From the NCBI GenBank assembly GCA_942159475.1, contig OW804097.1, positions 39,878,298 to 39,942,297 on the forward strand: a stretch of 64,000 nucleotides of DNA, read 5' to 3'. Numbering within the stretch: the first letter of the stretch is position 1; the number at the start of each line of letters is the position of its first letter. The notes under the pieces were generated by a model, which worked only from the letters and a program-made list of their open reading frames with translations, had not been told where the DNA came from and searched no databases. This document shows, in pieces, positions 41,399 through 53,204 of this stretch. The stretch is from Sthenelais limicola. Taxonomy: Eukaryota > Annelida > Polychaeta > Phyllodocida > Sigalionidae. The translations under genes and the position numbers were made by a program.

Positions 41399-41872
41399 AG
41401 GTAGAAAAGAAATTACTTAGAAATGTATGAAAACCTTTAAAGTCCATTTAAGTACACACAATAAACATTTCTATGGGATCCGACTGAATCAGCAACATTT
41501 TACTCATCGCCACAGATACTTTTTCTATCTCAATCAAAACATTGCGTCCCCGTACACAACCCGTGCATGTATGATGCCGGTTTGCCAATCTGTTCCACTC
41601 TGTAGTGACAAGTAATTGTTGACTCTAATACTGTTTCAAGCTTTCAATCACAGTTTACTAGAGGGAGGGATGGGTCAGTCATTACAGGAGGATCTATATT
41701 TAATTATTGATGGGTTGCCACTAAGCCCCAACCTAATGGCTTGCTGCTATAGGCTGATTGCTGGTGAGGCTCCAGAAGGATCAATTTCCAATAAAACCAA
41801 TATGGGTTTTTAAGGGAAAGCGTTTGTGGGCTTTTTTTTATAGAATTTATGGATGAGACCCAGGCACCTCTG
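41399..41872. other. No supported gene
   Basis: Short frames at 41427-41813 on the plus strand are without recognised domain. Confidence 0.3.
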
Positions 41873-41958
41873 TAATAGGGGATTGTTGGCAAGTGGCACT
41901 GCGCATGTCCGTCACAGTACACACTGGGGTGAAGACGGTTCATATCTGACAAACAAAT
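41873..41958 (+). repeat. MITE family D 5' fragment
   Basis: TAATAGGGGATTGTTGGC, GTGGCACTGCGCATGTCCGT, CAGTACACACTGGGG. Truncated at the junction with the following family B copy. Confidence 0.65.
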
Positions 41959-41961
41959 ATA

Positions 41962-42310
41962 TGATGTGTCACAGGGAAATGAGTCAAATTGTCGCATGAT
42001 TTATATTTTTAATGTGTTTTATTCACAAGAACTCTTTGTAGCAATGTTCACATCTAGCGCTGGACGATGTATGAATACATTTACTAAATTTCCAGCCTGT
42101 GTTCGAACTATATCCATGCATTTTTAAGGTCATCTTAAAGTGTATATTGAGCTACTTCACTAGTAAATGTCCACCAAGAAATATTGGAAACTTACTTTTC
42201 AAAAATAAAAATATCAAACTTAAAAGATAGAAATGTTCTCATTTTTGGAGTATCTACCGCTTTCAGTAGTATGAATTTCTAGGGTCAACTTATAGAGTAT
42301 ATTAAGCTAC
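41962..42310 (+). mobile_element. MITE family B copy, near-identical to 29965-30240
   Basis: Begins ATGATGTGTCACAGG with GAAATGAGTCAAATTGTCGC. Bases 42032-42234 are identical to 30037-30239. The right end is lost where composite H begins. Confidence 0.75.
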
Positions 42311-42920
42311 TTTAGTACCCAATGTGCATTGGAAAATCCACCAATGCATGCAAAAGTGGATCTGACCAGTCACATAAGTGCAATCCTCTCAAAAAAGCAG
42401 TTTTGCACCTGGTGAAACATGCCTCATCTGATGCACTTCAAAATGTGTATCAAAGTTATGTATATAAATCGGGTGTAAATGCACAAGCTGCATGCAGTTG
42501 AATTATTGTAACAAGTGATGAACATGTCATTTTTTGTACTGATGAAGAATATTTGGGCCTGTACTGCATATTCCTTTATGTAATGTGCCACAGGAAAACG
42601 AGTCACATATTGGAAAATTCCCGTTTTTCAAATAACGTATTAATTTTTATTTCATTCAAAGACCTATGATATATCCAATGTTGTAGGCATATTTTATTAT
42701 TACTGACCATATATATGGTAAGGTGGGGGTATCAATCTAGTGCGATTCCACTCCTAGAGTAACCCTCACACACACAATGCAGATACACAAACTCTTAGCA
42801 AAGCTTTAACACCTTAAAGAAGCCCATGGCCACAATGGAAATCAGGTATAGTTGAAACTGCTATATAGTGTATTCTTATTCAATAATACATATAGGATAA
42901 CTAGATGAAGAAAATAATGT
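42310..42920 (+). repeat. Composite repeat H, blocks a, b, c
   Basis: Continuous inverted counterpart of 28785-28405 and 27570-27345; the first island has about 840 extra bases between blocks b and c. No long frame. Confidence 0.7.
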
Positions 42921-43109
42921 AATTAAATCAGGGCATGACGAAAACAGACCTGGAGTGAGATTGTCATAATGTATATAATAATCCTCAATAAGTTATGACT
43001 CATTTTTGCTCAGTAACTCCCTCTGTCTCTCCCTCAAATACATTCTCTACTGTTTCACATTCTTATTGGATATACACGCTAATATCTGCACAAACACACC
43101 AGGTCTACA
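42921..43109. other. Spacer inside composite H
   Basis: No feature recognised. Confidence 0.3.
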
Positions 43110-43225
43110 TAGCAATGAAAGTGTCTCACTGAGTGCATCATAATTGCGTTTTATATAACTGGTCAGTAGGGCATCATTGGAAGGATCAGAAATGCATTAT
43201 AAATCGGGTCCATGGAGCATATCAA
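43110..43225 (+). repeat. Composite repeat H, block e fragment
   Basis: GTCTCACTGAGTGCATCATA, CTGGTCAGTAGGGCATCATT and AATCGGGTCCATGGAGCAT match 29270-29412 in shortened form. Confidence 0.65.
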
Positions 43226-43445
43226 ATTTATTTGAGAATCTTAGATATTCATCTGTATAACCTAAACAATCATAACACTTCCATCACAAATACATTCGTG
43301 CCCACAAGCACCATAAAATTATACAACACAATGAAACCACAACATGCCACAATAGCTGACACTGCACACTCACCAGGCATTCACACTCACTGTCGCACAT
43401 ATCTCACACTCCATTCTCTGACACTCATACTCACTCTCTGACACC
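43225..43445 (+). repeat. Composite repeat H, block d
   Basis: Inverted counterpart of 26455-26740. The 102-residue frame 43133-43441 ends HSPGIHTHC, TLHSLTLILTL, like the minus-strand frame there. This is similarity of repeat DNA; coding use is unproven. Confidence 0.65.
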
Positions 43446-45221
43446 AAGTCACAGTATTAAAATAGGCACAATATTAAGCGCCCCCCACCCCTGCGAGGGG
43501 TTTGTATGTAATAGTTTCATTTCCATTTTCATATAAGAGTAATTCCCCCATTTGGTCGTCATTTGACCCTAAAATCGTCTGTTGCTTATTTGAATGGGAA
43601 AAAATGATTGGAGACATTTTTCAATAGTTTTATCGTGTCCGCCCGCCCGAAATACATCAGAAATAGCCCCTATTTATATAGTTTTTTTCTAGGAATTTAG
43701 GCATAGCGATAACAAAAACTTGATTTAAGGGCCTTAAAAACGAAAAAAATAAGGGAGGCCCAATAAAATATTTGAAATAACTAAAAATATTTAGTCGAAC
43801 ATAGTTTAAACTTATTTTACCATTGGGCCTTGACCCTGGCTACTCCATGAATTCCTTTTTATTCATTTACTATGGATATTTGGTATAATAGAAATAATTA
43901 GGATGGTATATACATTGACACAATACCCGATGAGACAGTGAAAGATGAAGTTTATTTAGTTGTTGTTTATCTATTCTCGACCATACATGTTTCTGTGATG
44001 GGTTGTCTCCTTCCTCAGTGGCCAATAGAAATAATAAAATGTGTTGGAAACTCTTAATGTCACCATAACGTGCCTATTTAAACCTAGAATTAAAATAGAT
44101 TTGAAAGCCAAAGATGGGTAAAGTAGAGATGTTTAAGATAGGTTTTAATGTATTCTCCCGTATAATAATGAATGTATTTGAATATTTTACTTTTCTACGG
44201 GATTAGAGCACATAATATATATTTAGGAAGTTTCTATGCCACCATGACGTGCCAGAAATTTTAGTTAATAAAAAATAAAATATTTGTTTTGAAAAAAATA
44301 TAGCATGGCTGAAGGTAAGTCATCATATAGCAGTCGTAAACAGTCGCATTGTCCCCCTGCTGTGCATTATTGCACCTCAAGAATGCTAAAACATGATGTC
44401 ACCGTAACGTGCCGTCACGTTACGGTTACATAAATTATGTGACATAATAATTATGTGACATTATAATGTATACATGTATTGTGTGGACACATTGAGAACA
44501 TTTCCATAATAGTTTTGCCTCTAAAATAAATAGAAAATATATTTACCTTCATAAACAACCAATACAAGTATTCAAGTCATCTTAACAGGAAAACCAGGGG
44601 AAGAATGGTCTATATTTTTGTTCATTTTAAATATGATGGATTATATATATATGTGTGTGAGCAGAGGGTCAATCATTGCTGCTGCCATTACCATTCCCAT
44701 CATTATTTCGTTATTTGGCTGTAAGTTTTCTAGTTAGAATATTTTCACAAACTAAAAAGCATTATGACCCTTATGTCGAGATCTATGAAGTACATTATAA
44801 TTAAAAACATTATGTGCATATGTTTTTTTAATTATTTCTAATTTATTTAGAAATATGTATACTTCTTCTGTGCCCTCATCAGCTAGTTCCCTCACAGACT
44901 CCTCCGAGCTGCCCTGACTACAATATTCATTATTAACTTTCCCAATTTCGTCTATTTTATCAGGAAATGTGTAGTTCATGTACGAAAAATAATAAATCAA
45001 TAGAAGCAATTTTAAAAAATTGAAAATTTTCAGCCAAACATGTCGACCAATTGGTGGAATTGCTCATTATGAATGCATTATTCTTACGGAAAAAGGATTC
45101 CTATATCTTTTTTTTTCTCTATACTATTCCTACTCATCATTCATCCTATCAAATCCTTGGACATACACTGCCAATTATTATCAAGAGTCAATACATGGTG
45201 AAATCATTATGCCACTTGTTT
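43446..45221. other. AT-rich stretch, no gene
   Basis: ACGTGCC occurs repeatedly in related settings (44068, 44246, 44406). At 44398-44432 it forms the palindrome GTAACGTGCCGTCACGTTAC. Confidence 0.35.
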
Positions 45222-45965
45222 CCCACTAGGTGGCGGCGTTGTTCTCACCAGGTGGCGAGGAAAGTGACTGGGTTGTATTTACAATATATTTTAACATTGG
45301 AGTTGCTGCTACAACATTTTTATGGCATTTATACTCTATAAAAGTTCTGCATCATGAAATTAGGAATATTATATGTGATATCCTTTCATAGGGAATTTGT
45401 ATAATTTATCTGTTTGATGCTGAAAAACGTTGTCATCCAAACACCCCAATAATTGTAAGTACAGAATGTCCCTAGTGGCTTGGATGGGACCCAGTCAACA
45501 TACAACTGGAACAATCACATGAATGCTGCCCTACCATGCTCTATGCTGCAAGGCTAAGAATGGTAGAATTGATGAACATAAAACGATGAAAGTAAAGAGA
45601 AGTTAATGAGTTAAACTCTCTCTGAAAAACATTTTGGAATATAGATATCTTTCAAATCTTTCTGTGGGCAAAAATATCACCCTCCTATAGAGCAATTGAA
45701 GTGTCTCACTGAGTGCATCATAAGTGTGTTTTTTAACCTGGTCAATAGTGTATTATTGAGAGCATGAGAACAGCTTTAATACACCTGGCCAATAGTGCAT
45801 CGTTGAGAGCATTAGAACTGCATTTAAAAATCGGGTCCATAGAGCATTATAAAATCAAGTTTGAGCCTCACAACTGTTTACGATTTCCACTAGTAAAGCA
45901 CCAGGTCATTATCAGGTCAAAAGTTCCAGGTAAAAACTAGGTCAGAAATGCAATCATGCACATCG
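45222..45965 (+). repeat. Composite repeat H, block e
   Basis: Direct counterpart of 28785-29545 over its whole length. Ends CAATCATGCACATCGGG. Confidence 0.75.
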
Positions 45966-46175
45966 GGTAGTAAGTGTCCGCCCAGAATTATTGCAAACGT
46001 TTCTTTTCAAAACTAAAAATTACCAACGTAAAATATAGTACTTATTAGCTGTCCTAATGTTTACCAATATTAGGATAGGCTTGATCTTATCTTTTCAAAT
46101 AATAATTATTATGATGATATCTCAAAATGCATTTCTTTTGCGCTTGTGACGCATTTACCTGTAACATATCACATA
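45965..46175 (+). mobile_element. MITE family B, right-hand part
   Basis: AAGTGTCCGCCCAGAATTAT at the left and GCGCTTGTGACGCATTTACC with CATATCACAT at the right. It abuts block e and lacks its left end. Confidence 0.6.
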
Positions 46176-46519
46176 TATATTGCAGCATTTCCCCTCTTAT
46201 TTTCTTCTTATCAAAAATGGGCAGACTATCTTTTGTATATATTTCAGGTTTTATTTATAAGGTATCAATGAAATGCATGATGGAAAATATGATTACTTGT
46301 ATGAACATGATTATAACCATGACTTGCTGATAGACCGATTTTTTAAAAATAAATTGTATTCTGGTTACATTGTGCAAATAAATGTCCTTCAATAGTCCTG
46401 ACTCAAAAGATGCTTATTATAATGATGTCTACATTAATATGGTAATTAAATATTCCATTTCTATGGCAGCTATAATGGTATTTAAATATATACCATATAT
46501 ATATAGAGGGAGAGAGAGA
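46176..46519. other. AT-rich stretch, no gene
   Basis: No recognised repeat. A short GA run lies at 46508-46520. Confidence 0.3.
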
Positions 46520-46654
46520 GAATGGAACGAGCCAGCAATAATCGAAGATTTATTGGACGAGATTCGTCCGCATAAGCACGAAGCCGTAGGCAGACTGCTT
46601 ATGTGGACGAATCAAGTTCAATAAATTTTCGATTATTGCCGGCGAGTTTCATTC
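46520..46654. mobile_element. 135-bp near-complete palindrome (foldback)
   Basis: Outer arms GAATGGAACGAGCCAGCAAT and the complement of ATTGCCGGCGAGTTTCATTC. Inner arms GATTCGTCCGCATAAGCA and TGCTTATGTGGACGAATC around a 17-base loop. If transcribed it would form one long hairpin. Confidence 0.7.
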
Positions 46655-47133
46655 TATATTTATTATATGGGCATAAAACTTGATCAAATATCATCAGATA
46701 TCACTGAAAAAGTATGAAACAAGTATCAGAGACAGTCCAAGCACCGCCGAATGTGTGGATTTGTTTACATGCTGCCTTGGGTCTCCGCGGAGAGCCTTGG
46801 GACTCCGTGGAGACGGCGGAAGTAATGTCAGAGCTATTTTTAGACAATTTTTAGACAATTTTTAGACAATTACATTTTTATGGTACACATACTCTATGAA
46901 TATTTTTATAGCACCCCACTTATAGCATCTCTCTTATGGAATGCGCATATAACAAATATATATATTATGGCAGTTAAAATGGTATTTGTATTACCAGTAC
47001 AATACCAATACAGTACTCATACACTGTAATTAGTAGACAAACACTCATATGTAGAGAGGATATAAAAGTATTGAGCGACTAAAGGTTGAAGCCAGCAGGA
47101 GCAATTACCAACAGGTATATATCATATATATAT
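46655..47133. other. No supported gene
   Basis: Contains three tandem 11-base TTTTTAGACAA units at about 46838-46868 and a short CTCCGCGGAG-type palindrome at 46780-46805. Confidence 0.4.
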
Positions 47134-47370
47134 GGGTCAGATCGTCAGAAAATGTACAATTCGCATTCACCAATTCTCTCAAATAACCCAAATTTAAGAC
47201 AAAAATGAGCTTTGAAATACAGTTTAACTTAATAGGACATATATTTTTTAAACAACACAATACCAAATATACTCAGATATACCTGGTATTCATCATTTCT
47301 CAGCCTAATTTAGCAGAAATTACATAATGTGTAGAGCTGCCAATTGTACATTTTCTGACGATCTGACCCA
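47134..47370 (+). mobile_element. MITE family C, complete copy
   Basis: TGGGTCAGATCGTCAGAAAA at the left and its near-exact complement TTTTCTGACGATCTGACCCA at the right. About 237 bases, flanked by TA-rich sequence. Confidence 0.85.
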
Positions 47371-47799
47371 TTATATGAGAAATGCTTGATTAGATTAGAC
47401 CACCGAGTCTCTAAATCAATGTCAAATCTCCTCTTGATCTGTTCCAAGCACACCTGTAAAAGTAAAAAGATGGCCTGAAAATCTCCCATCATCCTTTCTT
47501 ATAGCAATCTCTGATTGAATAAAATGTGTTTTTTTAAAAAATTCAAAATTCATGTTACAATTGTATCGGTTTGCTACTTCACTCTATAGCAACAGTCCGA
47601 CTCATACCAAGGGAGGGGAGATGAAATAGTGCTTTTAAGATTTTAGAGGATTTCAAATCCAGAAAGCTTTGTCTCTAGCTACTTTTGAAACAGGCGATGC
47701 TTTATAGCTTTGTCACAATCCAACTTTCCAATACTGTGAAAGGTCCGTTTCATGGAGCCTTCAGGCTGCCGTTTATTGACCGAAAGATATTAGTAAGGT
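47371..47799. other. No supported gene
   Basis: No recognised repeat until 47800. Confidence 0.3.
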
Positions 47800-47905
47800 T
47801 ATTTCGATTCGGAATTATAATGGCACTTTGCGGTTTGAGGCGAGGGGCTTTCCCTTCCTTTGAAAGGACTCTCTTATCTTTGGGCCTAGACTGTATAATG
47901 CAAAT
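47800..47905 (+). repeat. Dispersed repeat shared with 33000-33120
   Basis: GCACTTTGCGGTTTGAGGCG, CCTTTGAAAGGACTCTCTTA and GGGCCTAGACTG, inverted relative to the other copy. The 109-residue frame across it is repeat-derived. Confidence 0.6.
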
Positions 47906-48479
47906 CCGTTGTGTAAGTTGTAACTTTTATGTAATCTTGATCCACTATTTCATAAATATTTCTTTCTTCTTTGTATTCACTATACATTTGCTGGCGTCTT
48001 CACCCAGTTGGTGATGATTTAAAACATCTTCAGCCGAGATTTAGACAACATAAGAAGATCAAACATTAGAGAATAACCTAGTTGGAGCCTTCTGGATCCG
48101 CCATCTTGGTAACAGTGTTACGAGTGTCCAGCTGCTCCCGTTACCATGACAAGGTATCTAGGCAGCGGATCAATACATGACAAGACATGAAAAAGATGTT
48201 CAAAGGTCCTGCTCGCCTTCCCTACCAAGAGGATACATGGTGATCTAGCATCTTCATAATGGGGTGTCGTGCCTGTATTTTCTTCTCTTTATGTCGTAAT
48301 ATTAAAGCAAGCTAAATACATGTGGATATGTAAGGATTTCTAATTGATCACGATTATATATAATGTTATTGTCAACAATTTCTGAGAATAATACCTCCAT
48401 GTATGAGGCCTTTGCTGCAATATAATTTATTCATAAAAGAATATTAAATATTATTTGGTATTGGTAGGAGACATTATCA
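47906..48479. other. No feature recognised
   Basis: Mixed sequence before the LINE; the 5' limit of that element is not visible. Confidence 0.3.
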
Positions 48480-49739
48480 TGTAAATGTGGCAAATATGTC
48501 AATTGGAAGTGGAAGTGAAATTCAAAGAATTAGGTCCTGTTTACGTGGATGGCAAAGCAGTAAGTATGGCTAAATCAGTGAACTACCTGGGCTATACCAT
48601 CGACCCAGTGCTAACCCTAAATCAGCACTTCGAAAAAATGAAGAACAAACTTCAGTTTAGAGTAAATCAGCTGGCTAGGATTAGGCATTTTATCACAACT
48701 CATTTGGCCACCTTAATACTAAAGGTGCACATACTCTCACTAGCTGAATATGGTCTACCATTTCAAAATTTAGCTAATAGGGGGACTATAAATAAGGTAC
48801 AAAGTGTTGTAAATCGAGGGGTCAGACTGGTGTTTATTGGACAGGATCTTACCACTAATAAAATGCAAGATCGTTTTAATATAAAAAATATAATAAGAAG
48901 AAGCCACATTGCATTAATAGGGCTAATGTGGAACTTTTCTAAGATCCCAAGATATGTACAAGACATGCCAAGAGACACTAGACTGGCTACTGGAATAATT
49001 CTAAAAGTACCGGTTCCCCGACGAGAAAAGTTAAGAAAGTCTCCGCACATGTTAGGCCCTCTAATGTGGAATGGGCTGCCAGCTATACAAAAGGCAAAGA
49101 ACTGGCCAAATTTAAAAAGCTTTCTTAAAACAAATGAGGATTGGATACTTAACTAAAAACCATGTCTTTGTAATTTCATATATAACTCTTCACACCCTGT
49201 CTTCCGATGTAAGGATTTGTCCTTCGTTGCTATGGATGGGTAAATGTGGGTTTATTTTCGAGATACTAGACAAAATGGTGTAATGAGTGAACTTATCTGG
49301 AAATGGTGCATAAGAAGTAGACCTATGTGTTTTTACCTACGCAGACTGTATTATTATGTATTTTAGACTATGTGTCAGGGCATCAAAGATTACAAAAAAA
49401 GGGGTTGCATGATATTGTTCTATAAATCATGAGAAAGTAAGTGTGGGGTGGGATGGCAGTTGAATCGCTGTCATTGGATGACCGATGCATCTGCTATCTC
49501 TCCTTCACTAAAGAAGATACCAGGGTGGAGTTGTCTGATTTATATTAGTAATGTATGAAATCGTAGTATAGAAACTGTATAAAGCCTTAATGGTGTAAAT
49601 TGGTAAAAGAAGTAAAAGATTAAGTTGAAAGTTAGTTATAAATGATAATAGTATATGGGATTGAAATTTTTGTCGGCGATTGAAATGTATCACATCATGT
49701 GAAATCTTGTCGAATAAACATTTTTTTTTAAAAAAAAAG
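48480..49739 (+). mobile_element. 5'-truncated LINE with A-rich tail
   Basis: The C-terminal RT coding part is followed by about 580 bases of 3' untranslated sequence and ends GAATAAACATTTTTTTTT then an A run. The last 60 bases resemble 56155-56214, another insertion of the same family. Confidence 0.7.
48485..49156 (+). CDS. C-terminal part of a Jockey/CR1-like LINE reverse transcriptase
   Basis: The 223-residue frame is the C-terminal third of a non-LTR retrotransposon polyprotein. Near residues 20-45 it shows the conserved block around the RT thumb, KSVNYLGYTIDPVLTLNQHF, followed by a helical region (HFEKMKNKLQFRVNQLARI) and LKVHILSLAEYG, typical of Jockey/CR1-type elements. The tail TRLATGIILKVPVPRREK, GPLMWNGLPAIQK, LKSFLKTNEDW fits the usual C-terminal module. 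The catalytic FADD-type motif and the endonuclease are upstream of the truncation and missing. A stop directly precedes the ATG, so the start shown is only the first in-frame Met. It has no internal stop, so the insertion is not very old. Confidence 0.75.
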   Translation: MWQICQLEVEVKFKELGPVYVDGKAVSMAKSVNYLGYTIDPVLTLNQHFEKMKNKLQFRVNQLARIRHFITTHLATLILKVHILSLAEYGLPFQNLANRGTINKVQSVVNRGVRLVFIGQDLTTNKMQDRFNIKNIIRRSHIALIGLMWNFSKIPRYVQDMPRDTRLATGIILKVPVPRREKLRKSPHMLGPLMWNGLPAIQKAKNWPNLKSFLKTNEDWILN

Positions 49740-50380
49740 GATGTTCAAATTCTCTATTTATTTTGAATTCCCTATCCCGGAGATGCATGAAGCATCCTAA
49801 TAATGGACAACCCCAGTCTCTCCATAGGATATATTGGTTTCCCTTCAAGTATATTTTCAATAAAAGAGGAACTCGAGAGCTTATTAATTTATTAATAACA
49901 TATTAATGTGTATTTTAAAGGTTCGGTTTGGTTTACATATGGAGGGATATTGGATATTTCCATTTAAGGATCGAATACAATATTTTGACATATGTACGAA
50001 ACCTGGAAACGCTGGAAACGCTGTTGTCTTGAATTGTTCATTGTCTAGGACTACTCACTTTACTTTGGGTATTCTGTTCCTGTTTTTCTTTTACATATCT
50101 CTGTATACATATATTCTGTATCATCTATTGTATTTATTCATATTGATATTATTATGTCATCATATCCATGCATCGAAACATCCTTCTCACCCTGAAATTG
50201 ACTCACTCCCTATATTTTATTTAGCCTTCTCTCTGCCATTTACCATGTGTACCATTAACCTTTCTCTTTCCTCCTATCTCCCCTTCTCACCCGCCTACTC
50301 CTTTACTACCCGCCCCTTCTCTCTCCCCGCCCTCCCCTTCACACCTCCTCCACTATTTCCTCCTTCATCTCCTGACCTCC
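49740..50380. other. No supported gene; grades into CT-rich DNA
   Basis: The 181-residue frame at 49906-50451 has a hydrophobic FFFYISLYTYILYHLLYLF segment, but its second half is the beginning of the minisatellite; I do not take it as a gene. Confidence 0.3.
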
Positions 50381-51650
50381 CCTTTCTCCTCTACCTCCCC
50401 TTCTCACCTCTACCTCCCCTTCTCACCTCTACCTCCCCTTCTCACCTCTAACCCCCCTTCTCACCCCTACCTCCCCTTCTCACCTCTACCCCCCCTTCTC
50501 ACCTCTACCCCCCCCCCCACCACCACCACACACACCCCTTCTCACCTCTATCTCCCCTTCTCACCTCTACCTCCCCTTCTCACCTCTACCTCCCCTTCTC
50601 ACCTCTACCCCCCCCCCCCCACACGCACACACCCCTTCTCACCTCTACCTCCCCTTCTCACCTCTACACCCCCCCCCCACACACACCCCTTTTCACCTCT
50701 ACCTCCCCTTCTCACCTCTACCCCCCCCCACACACACACACATAGACACCCCTTCTCACCTCTACCTTCCCTTCTCACCTCTACCTCCCCTTCTCACCTC
50801 TACCTCCCCTTCTCACCTCTACCTCCCCTTCTCACCTCTACCTCCTCTTCTCACCTCTACCACCCTTTCTCACCTCTACCCCCCCCTTTTCACCTCTACC
50901 CCCCCCACACACACACACCCCTTCTCACCTCTACCACCCCTTCTCACCTCTACCTCCCCTTCTCACCTCTATCCCCCTCTCACCTCTACCTCCCCTTCTC
51001 ACCTCTACCTCCCCTTCTCACCTCTACATTCCCCTTCTCACCTCTACCCCCCCCCTTCTCACCTCTACCTCCCCTTCTCACCTCTACCTCCCCTTCTCAT
51101 CTCTACCTCCCCTTCTCACCTCTACCTCCCCTTCTCACCTCTATCTCCCCTTCTCACCTCTACCTCCCCTTCTCACCTCTACCCCCCCCCCCCCCTTCTC
51201 ACCTCTACCTCCCCTTCTCACCTCTACCTCCCCTTCTCACCTCTACCTCCCCTTCTCACCTCTACCTCCCCTTCTCACCTCTACCTCCCCTTCTCACCTC
51301 TACCCCCCCTTCTCACCTCTACCACCCCTTCTCACCTCTACCTCCCCTTCTCACCTCTACCTCCCCCCCCCCACACACACACACACCTTCTCTCCTCTAC
51401 CTCCCCTTCTCACCACCACCCCTTACCCCTCTACCTCATTTTACCCCTTCAACTCCCCTTCTCCCCTCCACCACCCCTTCTCTCCTCCCCCTCGCCTTAC
51501 CCCTCCACCAACCCTTTTCCCCTCTACCCCCCTTTCTGATCTCTACCTCCCCTTAGCCCTCCACCACCCCCTCTCCCCTCTACCTCACCTTACCCCTTCA
51601 ACTGCCCTTCTCCCCTCCACCACCCCTTCTCCCCTCCCCATCCTCCACTC
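50381..51650 (+). repeat. 19-bp minisatellite with C/CA blocks
   Basis: The unit CTTCTCACCTCTACCTCCC (19 bases) repeats dozens of times to about 51420, and degenerately to 51650. About every 100-250 bases it is broken by a C run followed by (CA)n. The complement is a G-rich purine strand. Confidence 0.95.
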
Positions 51651-52059
51651 AACCATAGGCTCTCCTCTGAGCACACAATCACCCCTACCACTCTATGTGA
51701 CCACAGCTAAGGCGATGACGTCTCCCAGAGCGCCTATCAGTTCCCTAACATTCCCCTCTGTGGAAATCATCGCTCCGCCAATAGCCTTCTCTCATATCCC
51801 ACAGGCAGAGAAAGGACCTTCTGCTCGTGGAGCAGTGAGTGGGGAGGGCGAATGATTGCAAGCTTTCTACTAAAGAAAGTTCCTGAGAATATCAAAACAA
51901 AATATTATCGCTTCATCCAGCTGTGTGACTGACTCGAAAATGTCTTTCAAATGAATTCTTTAAACATTTTAAAATATTTTTTTAAAGCATTTTCAGTGAA
52001 TTCGGCCAAAATTCTGTTACCCTATTCTTTTCATTATTTGTTCCTTAGTACTTAGGATT
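51651..52059. other. No feature recognised
   Basis: Mixed sequence, then AT-rich. Confidence 0.3.
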
Positions 52060-52270
52060 TGAAGTGTTGAAACTTCCAAGAATCAGTGGAAGTGGACCTA
52101 AACAGTCTGGTAAAATATCATACAACAAAACGTGTTAGTATTCTACCCTAGGTAACTATCAACTCTATCTTGTTAAGTAGACGTATGTGTAATAGGCCCA
52201 TGCAGTCACTTGGATGCGTTGAAGAGGAGTGTTGCAGCTATAGGAGCTGAACCAAACAGACTGGTAAAAC
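52060..52270 (+). repeat. Repeat family G copies
   Basis: CTAAACAGTCTGGTAAAATA, TAGTATTCTACCCTAGG and CCAAACAGACTGGTAAAACA show two diverged units. Confidence 0.55.
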
Positions 52271-52276
52271 AATATA

Positions 52277-52516
52277 TGGGTCAGATCTTTAGAAAATGTA
52301 CAATTCGCCTTCACCAATCCTCTCAAATAACCCACATTTAAGACAAAAATGAGCTTAAAAAATTCAGTTTAACATAACAGAACTGATACTATATATATCA
52401 ACGCAATACCAAATATACGCAGATATACCCAGTATTCATCACTTTTCTCCCTAAGTTAGCAGAATTTCCTAAATGTGTAGAGCTGCCAATTGTACATTTT
52501 CTGAAAATCTGACCCA
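52277..52516 (+). mobile_element. MITE family C, complete copy
   Basis: TGGGTCAGATCTTTAGAAAA and TTTTCTGAAAATCTGACCCA. Inserted between family G units. Confidence 0.8.
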
Positions 52517-53010
52517 CATATCAATAGATAGTAGTATACTAGCCCAGGAATTAGTGGAACACAAGATATTCTCCTCTACCTCCCCTTCTCCCCTCTACCA
52601 CCCCTTCACCCCTCTACCTCCCCTTACCTCTCCACCTTCCCTTACTCCTCCACCTCTCCTTCTCCCCTTCACCACCCCTTTTCCCCTCTACCTCCCCTTG
52701 TCCCCGCCACCTCGCCTTACCCCTCCACCACACCTTCTCCCCTCCAAAAATAGAGTAGTACCCCAGGGGACTGTCAAACACAAGATTTTTCAAACAACTT
52801 GGGAAAAAGCCATACAACAATAGGTAGTAGTGCAACAATAGACCGTAGTATACTACCCTAGTAGCAAGTGGAATGAGCTATAGGAGCTAAACGAAAAATC
52901 ATGGCAAATGATTATACAACAATAGAGGGTAGTATATATATACTACCCTAGGAGCTATAGTGGAAGACCAGCTATGAAGCTGCACCAAACAGCCAGGTTA
53001 AACACCATAC
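52517..53010 (+). repeat. Repeat family G tandem units with minisatellite block
   Basis: Units of about 85 bases (for example from 52832 and 52916) carry AGTATACTACCCTAG, GGAGCTATAGTGGAAGACC and CACCAAACAGCCAGG. A 180-base pyrimidine block related to the 19-bp minisatellite (52568-52745) sits between two units. Confidence 0.7.
52568..52745 (+). repeat. Degenerate 19-bp minisatellite block
   Basis: TCTACCTCCCCTTCTCCCCT units like those at 50381-51650. Confidence 0.8.
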
Positions 53011-53204
53011 ATTTCTAGTATGGTTATCTAGGGAAAACGCAATTCTACACACCTAAGTGGTCATATTGAGGCGGGTGAATGGCTGTGGCTAGGTCTGAGA
53101 GGGCATCTGTGGGCTCACCATGGTCATAGTATCTAGTAATGAACAGGATGAAAGGATTATCATTGTAGAAAGAGGTTATCTATTTCCGACGATGCATTTT
53201 AGAT

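Noticed and set aside
43133..43441. 102-residue protein gene with a homologue at 26461-26718
   Set aside because: Both frames lie in composite repeat H, whose DNA is similar well beyond the frames, so shared open frames do not prove coding.
46382..46624. 80-residue frame ending in EPAIIEDLLDEIRPHKHEAV
   Set aside because: The protein-like end is the translation of a foldback palindrome (46520-46654).
49906..50451. 181-residue membrane-like protein
   Set aside because: The second half is minisatellite translation and the first half is a hydrophobic frame in AT-rich DNA; no start context or family.
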